Assembly (NCBI GenBank): GCA_905215595.1
Contig: CAJMQZ010000027.1
Span: 1-21,089, forward strand
DNA length: 21,089 nucleotides
Source: an uncultured bacterium
Lineage (GTDB): Bacteria > Bacillota > Clostridia > Oscillospirales > Ruminococcaceae
Reading direction: 5' to 3'
Part shown: one piece after another, positions 14,147 through 21,089 of the stretch
Numbering within the stretch: the stretch's first letter is position 1
How the letters are laid out: every line of letters starts with the position of its first letter
Notes under the pieces: generated by a model
Databases searched by the model: none
Told to the model about the DNA's origin: nothing
Seen by the model: the letters and a program-made list of their open reading frames with translations, nothing else
Position numbers and translations under genes: made by a program

Positions 14147-14551
14147 TTACAGGTACTTCTTCACGTTGTGGGGCAGGGCAGCCTCGTCAGCACTGACGGT
14201 GACGGTGACCTTGACGGAGTCGCCCGCAATGGCAGCCATCTCATCCAGCACAACGCCCAGACGGTTGATGTCGTGGTCCAGCACCTTCAGGATGCCGTCG
14301 ATGTACAGGTCGGTGATATCGTAGTTGCTTGCCATCAGGCCGGCAACAAAGCCGTACAGCATCTCGCCGCCGGCGATCTTGTACTCGTCCAGGTCGATCA
14401 GACGTGCAGCAGGAGCGATGTCGTAGGTGAGCTTCATGCCCTTTTCCACGACGACCACGTTGCCCTTGGAGGTCTTGACCGCGTCATTGATCTGGTCGAT
14501 CATCGCCTTGGTCTTGCCGGAGCCCTTGGTACCAACAATCAGTTTAATCAT
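14147..14551 (-). CDS. Small P-loop ATPase/NTPase of unknown function
   Basis: A 134-residue protein that opens with a clear Walker A motif, GTKGSGKT (7-14), after a single beta-strand (MIKLIV). VVVVEKG and RLGVVLDEMAA follow; VVLDE could be a Walker B strand. It is much shorter than PilT or other full ATPases, although similar small Clostridial proteins are sometimes labelled PilT-like by automatic annotation; I see no support for a role in pili. The ATG at 14551 has GGAGGA 8 bases upstream. It lies 51 bases after pgi and ahead of a terminator, so it is co-transcribed with pgi. The function is unknown. Confidence 0.88.
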   Translation of the reverse strand: MIKLIVGTKGSGKTKAMIDQINDAVKTSKGNVVVVEKGMKLTYDIAPAARLIDLDEYKIAGGEMLYGFVAGLMASNYDITDLYIDGILKVLDHDINRLGVVLDEMAAIAGDSVKVTVTVSADEAALPHNVKKYL

Positions 14552-14602
14552 AGTTCAGTCCTCCTGTATTTTCCACGCCTTGCGGCGGGAGATCATTTTT
14601 AT

Positions 14603-15934
14603 TTACTTCAGCTTTGCTTCCAGCTCGGCGGTCAGGCCTTCGTAGCCCGGCTTGCCCAGCAGTGCAAACATGTTCTTCTTGTAGCTTTCCACGCCCGGCT
14701 GGTTGAAGGGGTTCACACCCAGCAGATAGCCGCTGCAGGCACAGGCACGCCAGAAGAAGTAGATCAGGTAGCCCACGTTGTAAGCGGACAGGTCGTCCAC
14801 TTCCACCAGCACTTCCGGCACGCCGCCGTCGGTGTGAGCCAGGATGGTGCCTTCCATGGCCTTGCGGTTGACCACGCTCATGTTCTGGTCGGCCAGGAAG
14901 TTCAGACCGTCAAAGTTGCCCTCCAGCGGGTCGATGAACAGGTCCTTTGCGGGCTTCTTGACGTCCACGATGGTCTCGAACATGGTGCGGGAGCCTTCCT
15001 GGATGAACTGACCCATGGAGTGCAGGTCGGTGGAGAAGATGCAGCTTGCGGGGAACAGGCCCTTGTTGTCCTTGCCCTCGCTCTCGCCGAACAGCTGCTT
15101 GTACCACTCGTTCATCAGGGTGAAGTCCGGCTCGTAGCACTCCAGGATCTCGATGCTCTTGCCCTTGCGGTACAGGATGTTGCGGATGGCAGCATACTTG
15201 TAGGCGTCGTTGTCGGGGCTGAGCACGGAGAAGCGCTCCATCGCGTCGGCTGCGCCCTTCATGACGTCGTCGATGCTGATGCCGGCAGCAGCGATGGGCA
15301 GCAGGCCCACAGCGGAAAGGACGGAGTAGCGGCCGCCGACATCGTCGGGGACGACGAAGGTAGGCCAGCCCTGGGCGTCAGCCAGCTGCTTGAGGGTGCC
15401 CTTGGCGCGGTCGGTGGTGGCGTAGATGCGCTTGTTGGCCTCTTCCACGCCCATCTCGTCTTCCAGCAGCCTGCGCAGCACACGGAAAGCCAGAGAGGTC
15501 TCGGTGGTGGTGCCGGACTTGGAGATGACGTTGATGGAGAAGCGCTTGCCCTTGCACAGCGCGATGATGTCATTCAGATAGGTGGGGCTGATGCTGTTGC
15601 CACAGAAGTAGATCTTCAGGCCGTTGTCCAGCTCGTTGTGGTACATCCCCTTGACGGCCTCGATGACGGCACGTGCGCCCAGATAGCTGCCGCCGATGCC
15701 GGCGACCACCAGAACGTCGGAATCCTCACGGATCTTGGCAGCAGCTGCCTTGATGCGCTCGAACTCTTCCTTATCATAATCACGGGGCAGATACATCCAG
15801 CCCAGGAAGTCGCTGCCGGGGCCGTTCTTGGCCTCCAGCTGCTTGTGAGCTGCTTCCACCTGGGGATAGATAGCTGCATATTCCTCTTCGCTGATAAAGC
15901 CGGAGAGGTGTTTCGTGTTCAGTGCAACACTCAT
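14603..15934 (-). CDS. pgi: Glucose-6-phosphate isomerase
   Basis: This enzyme interconverts glucose-6-phosphate and fructose-6-phosphate in glycolysis and gluconeogenesis. The 443-residue protein has the compact length usual for Firmicutes. Motifs are GIGGSYLGARA (79-89), SKSGTTTE (138-145) for phosphate binding, the signature GGRYSVLSAVGLLP (200-213), and NEWYKQLFGESEGK (275-288) with the catalytic glutamate; H305 in STDLHSMGQ is the predicted ring-opening histidine. The ATG at 15934 is chosen over an upstream in-frame ATG because MSVALNTKHLSGFI is a typical N-terminus and GGAGG lies 10 bases before it; the longer frame passes through the promoter. It is the first gene of a two-gene unit with the P-loop protein. 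Confidence 0.98.
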   Translation of the reverse strand: MSVALNTKHLSGFISEEEYAAIYPQVEAAHKQLEAKNGPGSDFLGWMYLPRDYDKEEFERIKAAAAKIREDSDVLVVAGIGGSYLGARAVIEAVKGMYHNELDNGLKIYFCGNSISPTYLNDIIALCKGKRFSINVISKSGTTTETSLAFRVLRRLLEDEMGVEEANKRIYATTDRAKGTLKQLADAQGWPTFVVPDDVGGRYSVLSAVGLLPIAAAGISIDDVMKGAADAMERFSVLSPDNDAYKYAAIRNILYRKGKSIEILECYEPDFTLMNEWYKQLFGESEGKDNKGLFPASCIFSTDLHSMGQFIQEGSRTMFETIVDVKKPAKDLFIDPLEGNFDGLNFLADQNMSVVNRKAMEGTILAHTDGGVPEVLVEVDDLSAYNVGYLIYFFWRACACSGYLLGVNPFNQPGVESYKKNMFALLGKPGYEGLTAELEAKLK

Positions 15935-15997
15935 TGTATTCGAACCTCCAAACGATTTGCCGGGCACTTTGCCCTGCGAGGAACTAGTCTTGGTATA

Positions 15998-16026
15998 AGT
16001 GTACCGTTCCCTCCGGGCAAAGTCAA
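15998..16026 (-). promoter_or_regulatory. Probable sigma-A promoter for pgi
   Basis: On the minus strand, TTGACT (16026-16021) and TACACT (16003-15998) are 17 bases apart. The leader of about 55 bases then reaches the pgi start. Confidence 0.6.
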
Positions 16027-16108
16027 GGTCAAAATCCTTGGATTTCATACAATTTTAATAGTGTTTTTTTGTTTCTTCATCCAGATTTGTTCAGGTATCC
16101 AACAGCCC

Positions 16109-16137
16109 CGCCGGGCGTCCGGCGCACTTTTGTGCGC
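16109..16137 (-). other. Overlapping hairpins after the carboxypeptidase gene
   Basis: CGCCGG/CCGGCG (16109-16114 with 16119-16124) and GCGCAC/GTGCGC (16122-16127 with 16132-16137) are alternative stems sharing three bases. No T-tail follows on the minus strand, so this may be a weak or factor-assisted terminator for the gene at 16162-17394. Confidence 0.35.
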
Positions 16138-16161
16138 TGAAGCGCCTTTTTCGGCACAGGG

Positions 16162-17394
16162 TCAGGCTGCTGTTCCCCGCAGGCTGTCCCACAGCAGCTG
16201 CAACGCGGTGCCAAAATCCATGCGGGGCGCATCGGCAGCGGCGCACACCGGGTACTCCCCCTGTACTGCTTCGCCGCACAGCAGCTGCGCCTTGCCCACC
16301 GTCTGCCCCCGGGTCACCGGGGCTTCCAGCGTGTCGGGCAATTCCAGCTGCACGGTCAGCTGTCCGGCGCTTTCGGCGGGCAGTAACGCGGTCAGCGGCA
16401 GGGCAGCATAATCCAGCGGCACGGTCTCTTCGGTGCTGCCCTTTACCTTTAATTGCAGCGGACGTTCCTGTGGCAGGGGCACCGGTGCGGCACGGTAGGC
16501 CGCAAAGCCGTAGTCCAGCAGGGTGGTGGCGGCTTCGAACCGTTCCTTGCTGGAGGATGCACCCAGCACCACCGCGATGAGGTTCAGCCCGTCCCGGGTA
16601 GCGCTGGCGGTAATGCACACGCCCGCCCCGCCGGTGGTGCCGGTCTTGAGCCCGGTAATGCCGTTGTACCGCCGCAAAAGTTTATTGGTGTTCACCAGCT
16701 GGGTCTGTCCGCCCCGCAAAGTGTCCGTCCAGATGCCGGTATAGTGCAGCACCTCCGGGCAGGTGGTCAGAATGGTGCGGCTCATGATGGCTACATCCCG
16801 TGCGGTGGAAAGATGCCCTTCTGTGTCCAGCCCGCAGGCGTTGCGGAAGGTGGTGTGCTCCATGCCCAGCTCTGCGGCGCGGGCGTTCATCTGCTGCACA
16901 AAGGCAGGCTCGCTGCCGCCCACAAGTTCCGCCACCGCCACTGCTGCATCGTTGGCAGAGGACACACAGATGGCCTTGAGCATCTCGTCCAGCGTGAACT
17001 GCTCCCCGGGCTCCAGCCAGATCTGACTGCCGCCCATGTGGTAGGCGTGCTCACTGACCGGCACAGCGGTATCCATGGTCAGCCGCCCGGCGTGCACTGC
17101 CTCAAATGTGAGCAGCAGGGTCATCACCTTGGTAATGGAGGCGATGGGCATGGCCTGGTCGGCATTCATCTCGTAAAGCACCGTGCCGCTGGTCTGGTCG
17201 ATGAGGATCGCCGCGCGGCAGGGCAGGGTAAGCTGCGGCGGGGTGACCGTCAGGGTCTGCACTGCCGGTTCCGCCTGCGTTTGCACCGCCGGTTGGATGC
17301 GCAGCCCCTTGCCCTGCGCCGTGCCGAAGGCCAGCGCAAACAGCCAGAAGCAGACCACCCCCGCGCACAGCAGCGCCAGATTTCTCCGTTCCAT
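16162..17394 (-). CDS. D-alanyl-D-alanine carboxypeptidase (S11 family, DacF-like)
   Basis: This enzyme removes the terminal D-alanine from peptidoglycan pentapeptides and so limits cross-linking. The 410-residue protein has an N-terminal signal/anchor (LALLCAGVVCFWLFALAFG, about 6-24). The serine peptidase core has all three penicillin-binding motifs: SITK (86-89), with S86 as nucleophile, SAN (146-148) and KTG (250-252). The C-terminal region from about 310 is the usual beta-rich PBP5_C domain that positions the enzyme at the membrane. The ATG at 17394 follows GGGGAGGG at 6 bases. It is transcribed away from the small lipoprotein gene at 17622; no clear promoter was identified in the gap between them. 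Confidence 0.96.
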   Translation of the reverse strand: MERRNLALLCAGVVCFWLFALAFGTAQGKGLRIQPAVQTQAEPAVQTLTVTPPQLTLPCRAAILIDQTSGTVLYEMNADQAMPIASITKVMTLLLTFEAVHAGRLTMDTAVPVSEHAYHMGGSQIWLEPGEQFTLDEMLKAICVSSANDAAVAVAELVGGSEPAFVQQMNARAAELGMEHTTFRNACGLDTEGHLSTARDVAIMSRTILTTCPEVLHYTGIWTDTLRGGQTQLVNTNKLLRRYNGITGLKTGTTGGAGVCITASATRDGLNLIAVVLGASSSKERFEAATTLLDYGFAAYRAAPVPLPQERPLQLKVKGSTEETVPLDYAALPLTALLPAESAGQLTVQLELPDTLEAPVTRGQTVGKAQLLCGEAVQGEYPVCAAADAPRMDFGTALQLLWDSLRGTAA

Positions 17395-17525
17395 TTCCGT
17401 CCCTCCCCGTGCGAAGTCTCTTGCTGCTACTGTATGCAGTGGTCTTTTCAGGCATGCCGCTCGTCAATTTTGCCGTACTATTTTTCATATTGTGTTCGTT
17501 TTCTGTTAACTTTGGTACCTGTCCC

Positions 17526-17554
17526 TTGACTTTTCACGGTAAAACTTGTAAAAT
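17526..17554 (+). promoter_or_regulatory. Sigma-A promoter for the small lipoprotein gene
   Basis: TTGACT (17526-17531), 17 bases, TAAAAT (17549-17554). The rest of the gap 17395-17621 shows no other recognisable feature. Confidence 0.65.
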
Positions 17555-17621
17555 TGAACTGTTCCCAGAAGGGAGCAAGCCCAGTTTCATACAATCATGC
17601 AATCACAAGGAGGGTCTCATT

Positions 17622-17957
17622 ATGAATCTTTCTCGCCGTAACTTTATAAAGATCGCCGGTCTGTCCGCTGCTGCTGTTGCAGGTGCCGCCCTGTTCACCG
17701 GCTGCTCCGGTCAGCTCATGCTGCCCGTCCGGTTCTCTGCTACCGTGATCGGTAAAGATATCCAGAAGGCTCTGGACACCAAGCAGTTTTCTGTCGTGGC
17801 CAGCCTGAAGCCGGACGCCCAGGAGAACGCCATCAACGCTTTTGTGAGACGTCAGCTTCCCCTGTCTATGTACGAGGTCGATTTCATTGAGCGCAAGACC
17901 GATACACTGGACGGCAAGGAGACCGATTATCTGTTCGTTACCCTGAAAAACAGCTAA
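17622..17957 (+). CDS. Small lipoprotein with twin-arginine-type signal
   Basis: A 111-residue protein. The N-terminus MNLSRRNFIK matches the Tat consensus SRRxFLK closely. A hydrophobic, Ala-rich stretch and the lipobox FTGC follow, with C28 as the predicted lipid anchor. The mature part is only about 83 residues. It shows an alternation of charged and hydrophobic residues (GKDIQKALDTKQFSVVASL...YEVDFIERKTDTLDGKETDYLFVTLKN), suggesting a small alpha/beta domain, and I do not recognise its family. No redox cysteines or cofactor motifs are present to explain folding before export. The ATG at 17622 has AAGGAGGG (17607-17614) 7 bases upstream, followed at once by the signal. It is a single-gene unit with its own promoter and terminator. 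Confidence 0.85.
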   Translation: MNLSRRNFIKIAGLSAAAVAGAALFTGCSGQLMLPVRFSATVIGKDIQKALDTKQFSVVASLKPDAQENAINAFVRRQLPLSMYEVDFIERKTDTLDGKETDYLFVTLKNS

Positions 17958-17984
17958 CGGCTCGTCATTCCTTCCTGCAGCTTT

Positions 17985-18018
17985 GGGACGCGAGATTTTT
18001 CGCGTCCCTTTTTGTTTT
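17985..18018 (+). terminator. Intrinsic terminator of the small lipoprotein gene
   Basis: A 9-base-pair GC-rich stem (17985-17993 with 18000-18008), a 6-base loop and a T-run (TTTTTTGTTTT). This is a textbook intrinsic terminator. Confidence 0.92.
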
Positions 18019-18059
18019 GACGCACTGCAAAAGACCGGTGTCTCCGTGCAAAAACAGTC

Positions 18060-18089
18060 TTGCACCCCGGTGGGCTTCTGTTATATAAT
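18060..18089 (+). promoter_or_regulatory. Promoter for mtaB
   Basis: A perfect -10 box TATAAT (18084-18089) has only a weak TTGCAC -35 (18060-18065) at 18 bases, so it may depend on an activator or be modest in strength. Confidence 0.55.
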
Positions 18090-18137
18090 GAGAAGAAATG
18101 CAAAACACCCCCGTTTTTATCGAAAGGATCGTTCCCC

Positions 18138-19433
18138 ATGCGAGTTTGTTTTTATACCCTCGGCTGCAAGGTCAACCTGAACGAGACCGGTGCGCTGGAG
18201 CAGCTGTTCCGTGCCAACGGCTTTACCATTGCGCAGGAAGGTGAGGCAGCGGACGTGTTCATCGTGAACAGCTGCACCGTGACCAACTTCGGCGACCAGA
18301 AAAGCCGCAAGTGGCTGCGCCGCAAAAAGCGCGAGAACCCGGGTGCGGTAACGGTGCTGACCGGCTGCTACCCGCAGGCCTTCCCGGAGGAGGCCACACA
18401 GTTCATGGAGGCCGACCTTGTGTGCGGCAACGGCGACCGCAAGGCCATTCTGGAGAACGTACAAAAGCTGCTGGATGGCCACGAGCGCATCGTAGCCATT
18501 GCCCCGCACCAGCGCGGCGAGCAGTTCGAGGAGCTGCCGGTGGAGCGGTTCGAGACCCACACCCGCGCCTTTATCAAGGTAGAGGACGGCTGCAACCGGC
18601 AGTGCGCCTACTGCGTCATCCCCCGCGCCCGCGGGCCGGTGCGCAGCCGTGCCGAGGAGAGCATTCTGGCCGAGCTGCACCAGCTGGCCGCTGCAGGCTA
18701 CCGCGAGGTGGTGCTCAGCGCCATCTCCCTGCCCAGCTACGGGCTGGACACCGGCACGAACCTTGTGGAACTGGTGGAAAAATGCGCACAGGTGCCGGGC
18801 ATCGAGCGCATCCGTCTGGGCAGCCTTGACCCCGATATGCTCACCCCGGAATTCATCTCCCGCTTGGCAGCGGTGGACAAGCTTTGTCCGCAGTTCCACC
18901 TGAGTTTGCAGAGCGGCTGCACCGCCACCCTGCGCCGGATGCGCCGGGTGTACACTGCACAGGAGTACGCAACGGTGGTAGAGCAGATCCGCGCCACCTA
19001 CGGCAGCCGCCCGGTCAGCTTTACCACCGACTGCATCTGCGGCTTCCCCGGCGAGACGGCAGAGGACTTTGAGGAGAGCTGCGCATTTTTGAAGAAGATC
19101 GGCTTCCTTAAAGTGCATGTGTTCCCCTACTCCCGCCGCAGCGGCACCCCGGCCTATGATTTCCCGGATCAGATCCACGAGCGGGAAAAGCAGGAGCGCA
19201 GCCGCCGCATGAATGCCGCAGCCGAGCAGGTACGCTGCGAAACGCTGGCCGCCTTTGAGGGCACCGAGGACGAGGTGCTGCTGGAAACGCCCCTGTCCGG
19301 TACCCTGTTTACCGGTTACACCCGACTGTACATCCCGGTGGTGGTCTCTGCCCCCGGGTGCGAGAGCGGGCAGATCGTGCGGGTAAAGCTTGGCCGCTAC
19401 GATGGCGAGCGGGTGCGTGCAGCACTTTGCTGA
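18138..19433 (+). CDS. mtaB: tRNA (ms2t6A37) methylthiotransferase MtaB
   Basis: MtaB adds a methylthio group to t6A at position 37 of tRNAs that read ANN codons, which improves decoding. The 431-residue protein has the three-part layout of the family. The N-terminal UPF0004 domain begins with FYTLGCKVN (5-13), and its cluster cysteines are C10, C46 and C77. The radical SAM core contains CNRQCAYC (C152, C156, C159), and a TRAM-like RNA-binding region closes the C-terminus. The TLGCKVN start identifies MtaB rather than MiaB (which has TYGCQMN) or RimO. The ATG at 18138 lies 9 bases after AAAGGA and begins directly with the family N-terminus. It is a single-gene unit. Confidence 0.95.
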   Translation: MRVCFYTLGCKVNLNETGALEQLFRANGFTIAQEGEAADVFIVNSCTVTNFGDQKSRKWLRRKKRENPGAVTVLTGCYPQAFPEEATQFMEADLVCGNGDRKAILENVQKLLDGHERIVAIAPHQRGEQFEELPVERFETHTRAFIKVEDGCNRQCAYCVIPRARGPVRSRAEESILAELHQLAAAGYREVVLSAISLPSYGLDTGTNLVELVEKCAQVPGIERIRLGSLDPDMLTPEFISRLAAVDKLCPQFHLSLQSGCTATLRRMRRVYTAQEYATVVEQIRATYGSRPVSFTTDCICGFPGETAEDFEESCAFLKKIGFLKVHVFPYSRRSGTPAYDFPDQIHEREKQERSRRMNAAAEQVRCETLAAFEGTEDEVLLETPLSGTLFTGYTRLYIPVVVSAPGCESGQIVRVKLGRYDGERVRAALC

Positions 19434-19510
19434 AATTTTTTCATTTTACTTGTACATTCTGTGCATCCGCATGAATACAATAAATTTTTAACAAATTTTG
19501 TGTTTTGCCC

Positions 19511-19539
19511 TTTTCATACGCACGTCTTTATGTTAAAAT
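19511..19539 (+). promoter_or_regulatory. Probable promoter for the hydrogenase gene
   Basis: An extended -10, TGTTAAAAT (19531-19539), with a weak TTTTCA -35 (19511-19516) at 17 bases. The predicted transcript would carry a leader of about 130 bases. Confidence 0.5.
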
Positions 19540-19562
19540 GAAGATGGATTTATCGGGTCCGG

Positions 19563-19615
19563 CGTGCTGTAAGCAACCAGCACGGTACCATCCGCGCCCG
19601 TATAGCGCCGTTTTT
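19563..19615 (+). promoter_or_regulatory. Structured 5' leader of the hydrogenase gene
   Basis: A 7-base-pair hairpin, CGTGCTG (19563-19569) with CAGCACG (19578-19584), is followed by GCGC/GCGC (19594-19597 with 19605-19608) and then five T (19611-19615), like a weak attenuator. GGCG at 19561-19564 could instead pair with CGCC at 19595-19598. No known riboswitch was recognised. Confidence 0.3.
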
Positions 19616-19678
19616 ATGCTCTGCACACAGGGCAGGCGGCTCCGTTTTTTGGCTGTTTCTGAGCAAGGAGAGATTGGA

Positions 19679-21089
19679 ATGAGTTTCAGAGGAATCAATA
19701 CTACGGTCATCCAGATCCGCCGTCAGGTGTTTACCGAGGTCGCCCGCATGGCTTACGCCAACGTCAAGGGCGAGCAGGCCAACCACCTGATGCGCAAGAT
19801 CCCCTACACCATCATCCCCGGTGAGGAGGGCAAGCTGCGCAAGGACATCTTCCTGGAGCGCGCCATCGTTGAGGAGCGCGTGCGTCTGGCCATGGGCCTG
19901 CCCACCCGCCGCATGGACGAGCACAACAGCGTCGTCTCCGGTCTGGAGGACGCTTCCATCGCCGATAAGTATTATGACCCCCCGCTGGTGAACGTCATCA
20001 AGTTCGCCTGCAACCGCTGCCCCGAGAAGCTGGTCAAGGTCTCCGACCTGTGCCAGGGCTGCCTCGCACACCCCTGTATGGAAGTCTGCCCCAAGAAGGC
20101 CATCACCTGGGAGAGCGGCCGTTCCACCATCGATCAGGAAAAGTGCATCAAGTGCGGCCGCTGCGTCACTGTCTGCCCCTACAATGCCATCGTCAAGACC
20201 GAGCGCCCCTGCGCCGCTGCCTGCGGTATGGGCGCTATCCACTCTGACGAGCTGGGCCGTGCCGAGATCGATTACAGCAAGTGCGTATCCTGCGGTCAGT
20301 GTCTGGTGAACTGCCCCTTCGGCGCCATTGCCGACAAGGGCCAGATCTATCAGCTCATTCAGGGCTTCAACCGCGGCGACCGCATCTATGCGCTGGTCGC
20401 TCCCGCCTTTATCAACCAGTTCCCCGCTCTGGCTTCCACCGGCAAGCTGAAGGCTGCCTTGAAGGCCATCGGCTTCTGCGATGTGGTGGAGGTTGCCATC
20501 GGTGCCGACCTGTGCACCGTGGACGAGGCACACGACTTCCTTGAGGAAGTGCCCGAGAAGCTGGACTTTATGGCTACCTCCTGCTGCCCGGCATGGAGCA
20601 TGATGGCAAAGACCGCTTTCCCCGGCCTTGCCAAGAACATCTCCATGACCATGACCCCCATGGTGTTCACCGCCCGCATGATGAAGCAGGCCGACCCCGA
20701 TGCCCGTATGTGCTTCATCGGACCCTGCGCCGCCAAAAAGCTGGAGGCCTCCCGCCGCACCGTCCGCTCCGACGTGGACTTCGTGCTGACCTTTGAGGAG
20801 CTGGCCGGTATCATCGAGGCAAAGGATCTGGATCTGGACAGCTTGGAAGTCGATCCCGCCGAGATGGATCTGTGCTATGCTTCTGCCGCAGGCCGTGGCT
20901 TTGCACAGTCCGGCGGCGTTGCCAAGGCTGTTGCCGACAAGATCAAGGAATGGCGTCCCGACATGGAGGTGAAGATCGCCTCTGCACAGGGTCTGGCCGA
21001 CTGCAAGAAGCTGCTGATGCTGGCCAAGGCCGGTAAGTACAACGGCTATCTGCTGGAAGGCATGGGCTGCCCCGGCGGCTGCATCGGCG
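19679..21089 (+). CDS. [FeFe] hydrogenase, probably group B (3' end beyond the window)
   Basis: This enzyme reduces protons to H2, or the reverse, in the cytoplasm, disposing of fermentation electrons carried by ferredoxin. The 470 visible residues have a unique N-terminal region of about 110 residues, then Cys-rich Fe-S modules: CNRC...CQGC...C (111-137), CIKCGRC...CP (156-167) and CVSCGQC...CP (202-213). The H-cluster domain follows with TSCCPAW (300-306), IGPCAAKK (347-354) and EGMGCPGGC (460-468), supplying C303, C350, C464 and C468. The GPC and EGMGCPGGC forms differ from the MPC and MACPGGC of group A and fit group B (B1/B3-like), from family knowledge. The ATG at 19679 has AAGGAGAG (19665-19672) 6 bases upstream. 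The open frame is still running at the edge. Confidence 0.92.
   Translation, partial: MSFRGINTTVIQIRRQVFTEVARMAYANVKGEQANHLMRKIPYTIIPGEEGKLRKDIFLERAIVEERVRLAMGLPTRRMDEHNSVVSGLEDASIADKYYDPPLVNVIKFACNRCPEKLVKVSDLCQGCLAHPCMEVCPKKAITWESGRSTIDQEKCIKCGRCVTVCPYNAIVKTERPCAAACGMGAIHSDELGRAEIDYSKCVSCGQCLVNCPFGAIADKGQIYQLIQGFNRGDRIYALVAPAFINQFPALASTGKLKAALKAIGFCDVVEVAIGADLCTVDEAHDFLEEVPEKLDFMATSCCPAWSMMAKTAFPGLAKNISMTMTPMVFTARMMKQADPDARMCFIGPCAAKKLEASRRTVRSDVDFVLTFEELAGIIEAKDLDLDSLEVDPAEMDLCYASAAGRGFAQSGGVAKAVADKIKEWRPDMEVKIASAQGLADCKKLLMLAKAGKYNGYLLEGMGCPGGCIG

Noticed and set aside
14147..14551. Type IV pilus ATPase (PilT) label for the P-loop protein
   Set aside because: It is far too short, lacks the Asp and His boxes, and no pilus genes are present.
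13964..16411. An 815-codon open frame on the plus strand
   Set aside because: It is antisense to the P-loop gene, pgi and part of the carboxypeptidase gene, and crosses promoters and terminators. It shows no domain.
16453..17529. A 358-codon plus-strand frame over the carboxypeptidase gene
   Set aside because: The minus-strand gene carries all three penicillin-binding motifs. The plus frame has none.
17409..17621. A hydrophobic in-frame N-terminal extension of the small lipoprotein
   Set aside because: It crosses the promoter at 17526-17554, lacks a ribosome site, and would bury the well-formed signal that starts at 17622.

Overview
The window reads as a chromosomal segment of a GC-rich, anaerobic, Gram-positive gut Clostridium, most like Faecalibacterium or a close Oscillospiraceae/Ruminococcaceae relative. 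This is inferred from gene content and style and was not checked by any search. The clues are a probable group B-type [FeFe] hydrogenase, a DUF512 radical SAM gene next to der and plsY, a DUF177-rpmF pair, strong purine-rich Shine-Dalgarno sites, GC-rich genes separated by AT-rich gaps, and near-consensus sigma-A promoters with 17-base spacers. No phage, IS element, CRISPR array or rRNA was seen. No gap without a gene exceeds 300 bases; the largest is about 280.

Layout, left to right. The 5' end of a lipoprotein gene (minus, cut by the window edge) diverges from an RluA-family pseudouridine synthase gene (plus). That gene converges, over a strong hairpin terminator, on an FMN-dependent alpha-hydroxy-acid oxidase-like gene (minus) with a Cys-rich N-terminus. 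A tRNA-Ser(GGA) gene with its own promoter and terminator follows, then a membrane-anchored protein of unknown function (plus). This converges on a RICIN-domain protein with a long Ala/Lys/Pro-rich tail (minus). Next come a MATE transporter gene (plus) and a plus-strand envelope cluster: a repeat-rich lipoprotein broken by a one-base frameshift, a PstS-like substrate-binding lipoprotein, and a PsiE-like membrane protein with its own promoter.

From about 9.8 to 17.4 kb all genes are on the minus strand. In transcription order they are a D,D-carboxypeptidase, pgi plus a small P-loop ATPase, DUF177-rpmF, then DUF512 radical SAM-der-plsY. These are housekeeping functions: peptidoglycan trimming, glycolysis, ribosome assembly and phospholipid synthesis. 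The last part is on the plus strand: a small twin-arginine-type lipoprotein, the tRNA methylthiotransferase MtaB, and a hydrogenase gene that runs off the right edge after a leader of more than 100 bases.

I do not see a clearly new multi-gene system. The most interesting items are the cytoplasmic-looking RICIN protein with a histone-H1-like tail, the frameshifted lipoprotein in a possible phosphate-related surface cluster, two lipoproteins with Tat-like signals, the small P-loop protein coupled to pgi, and several symmetric sequences overlapping promoters.
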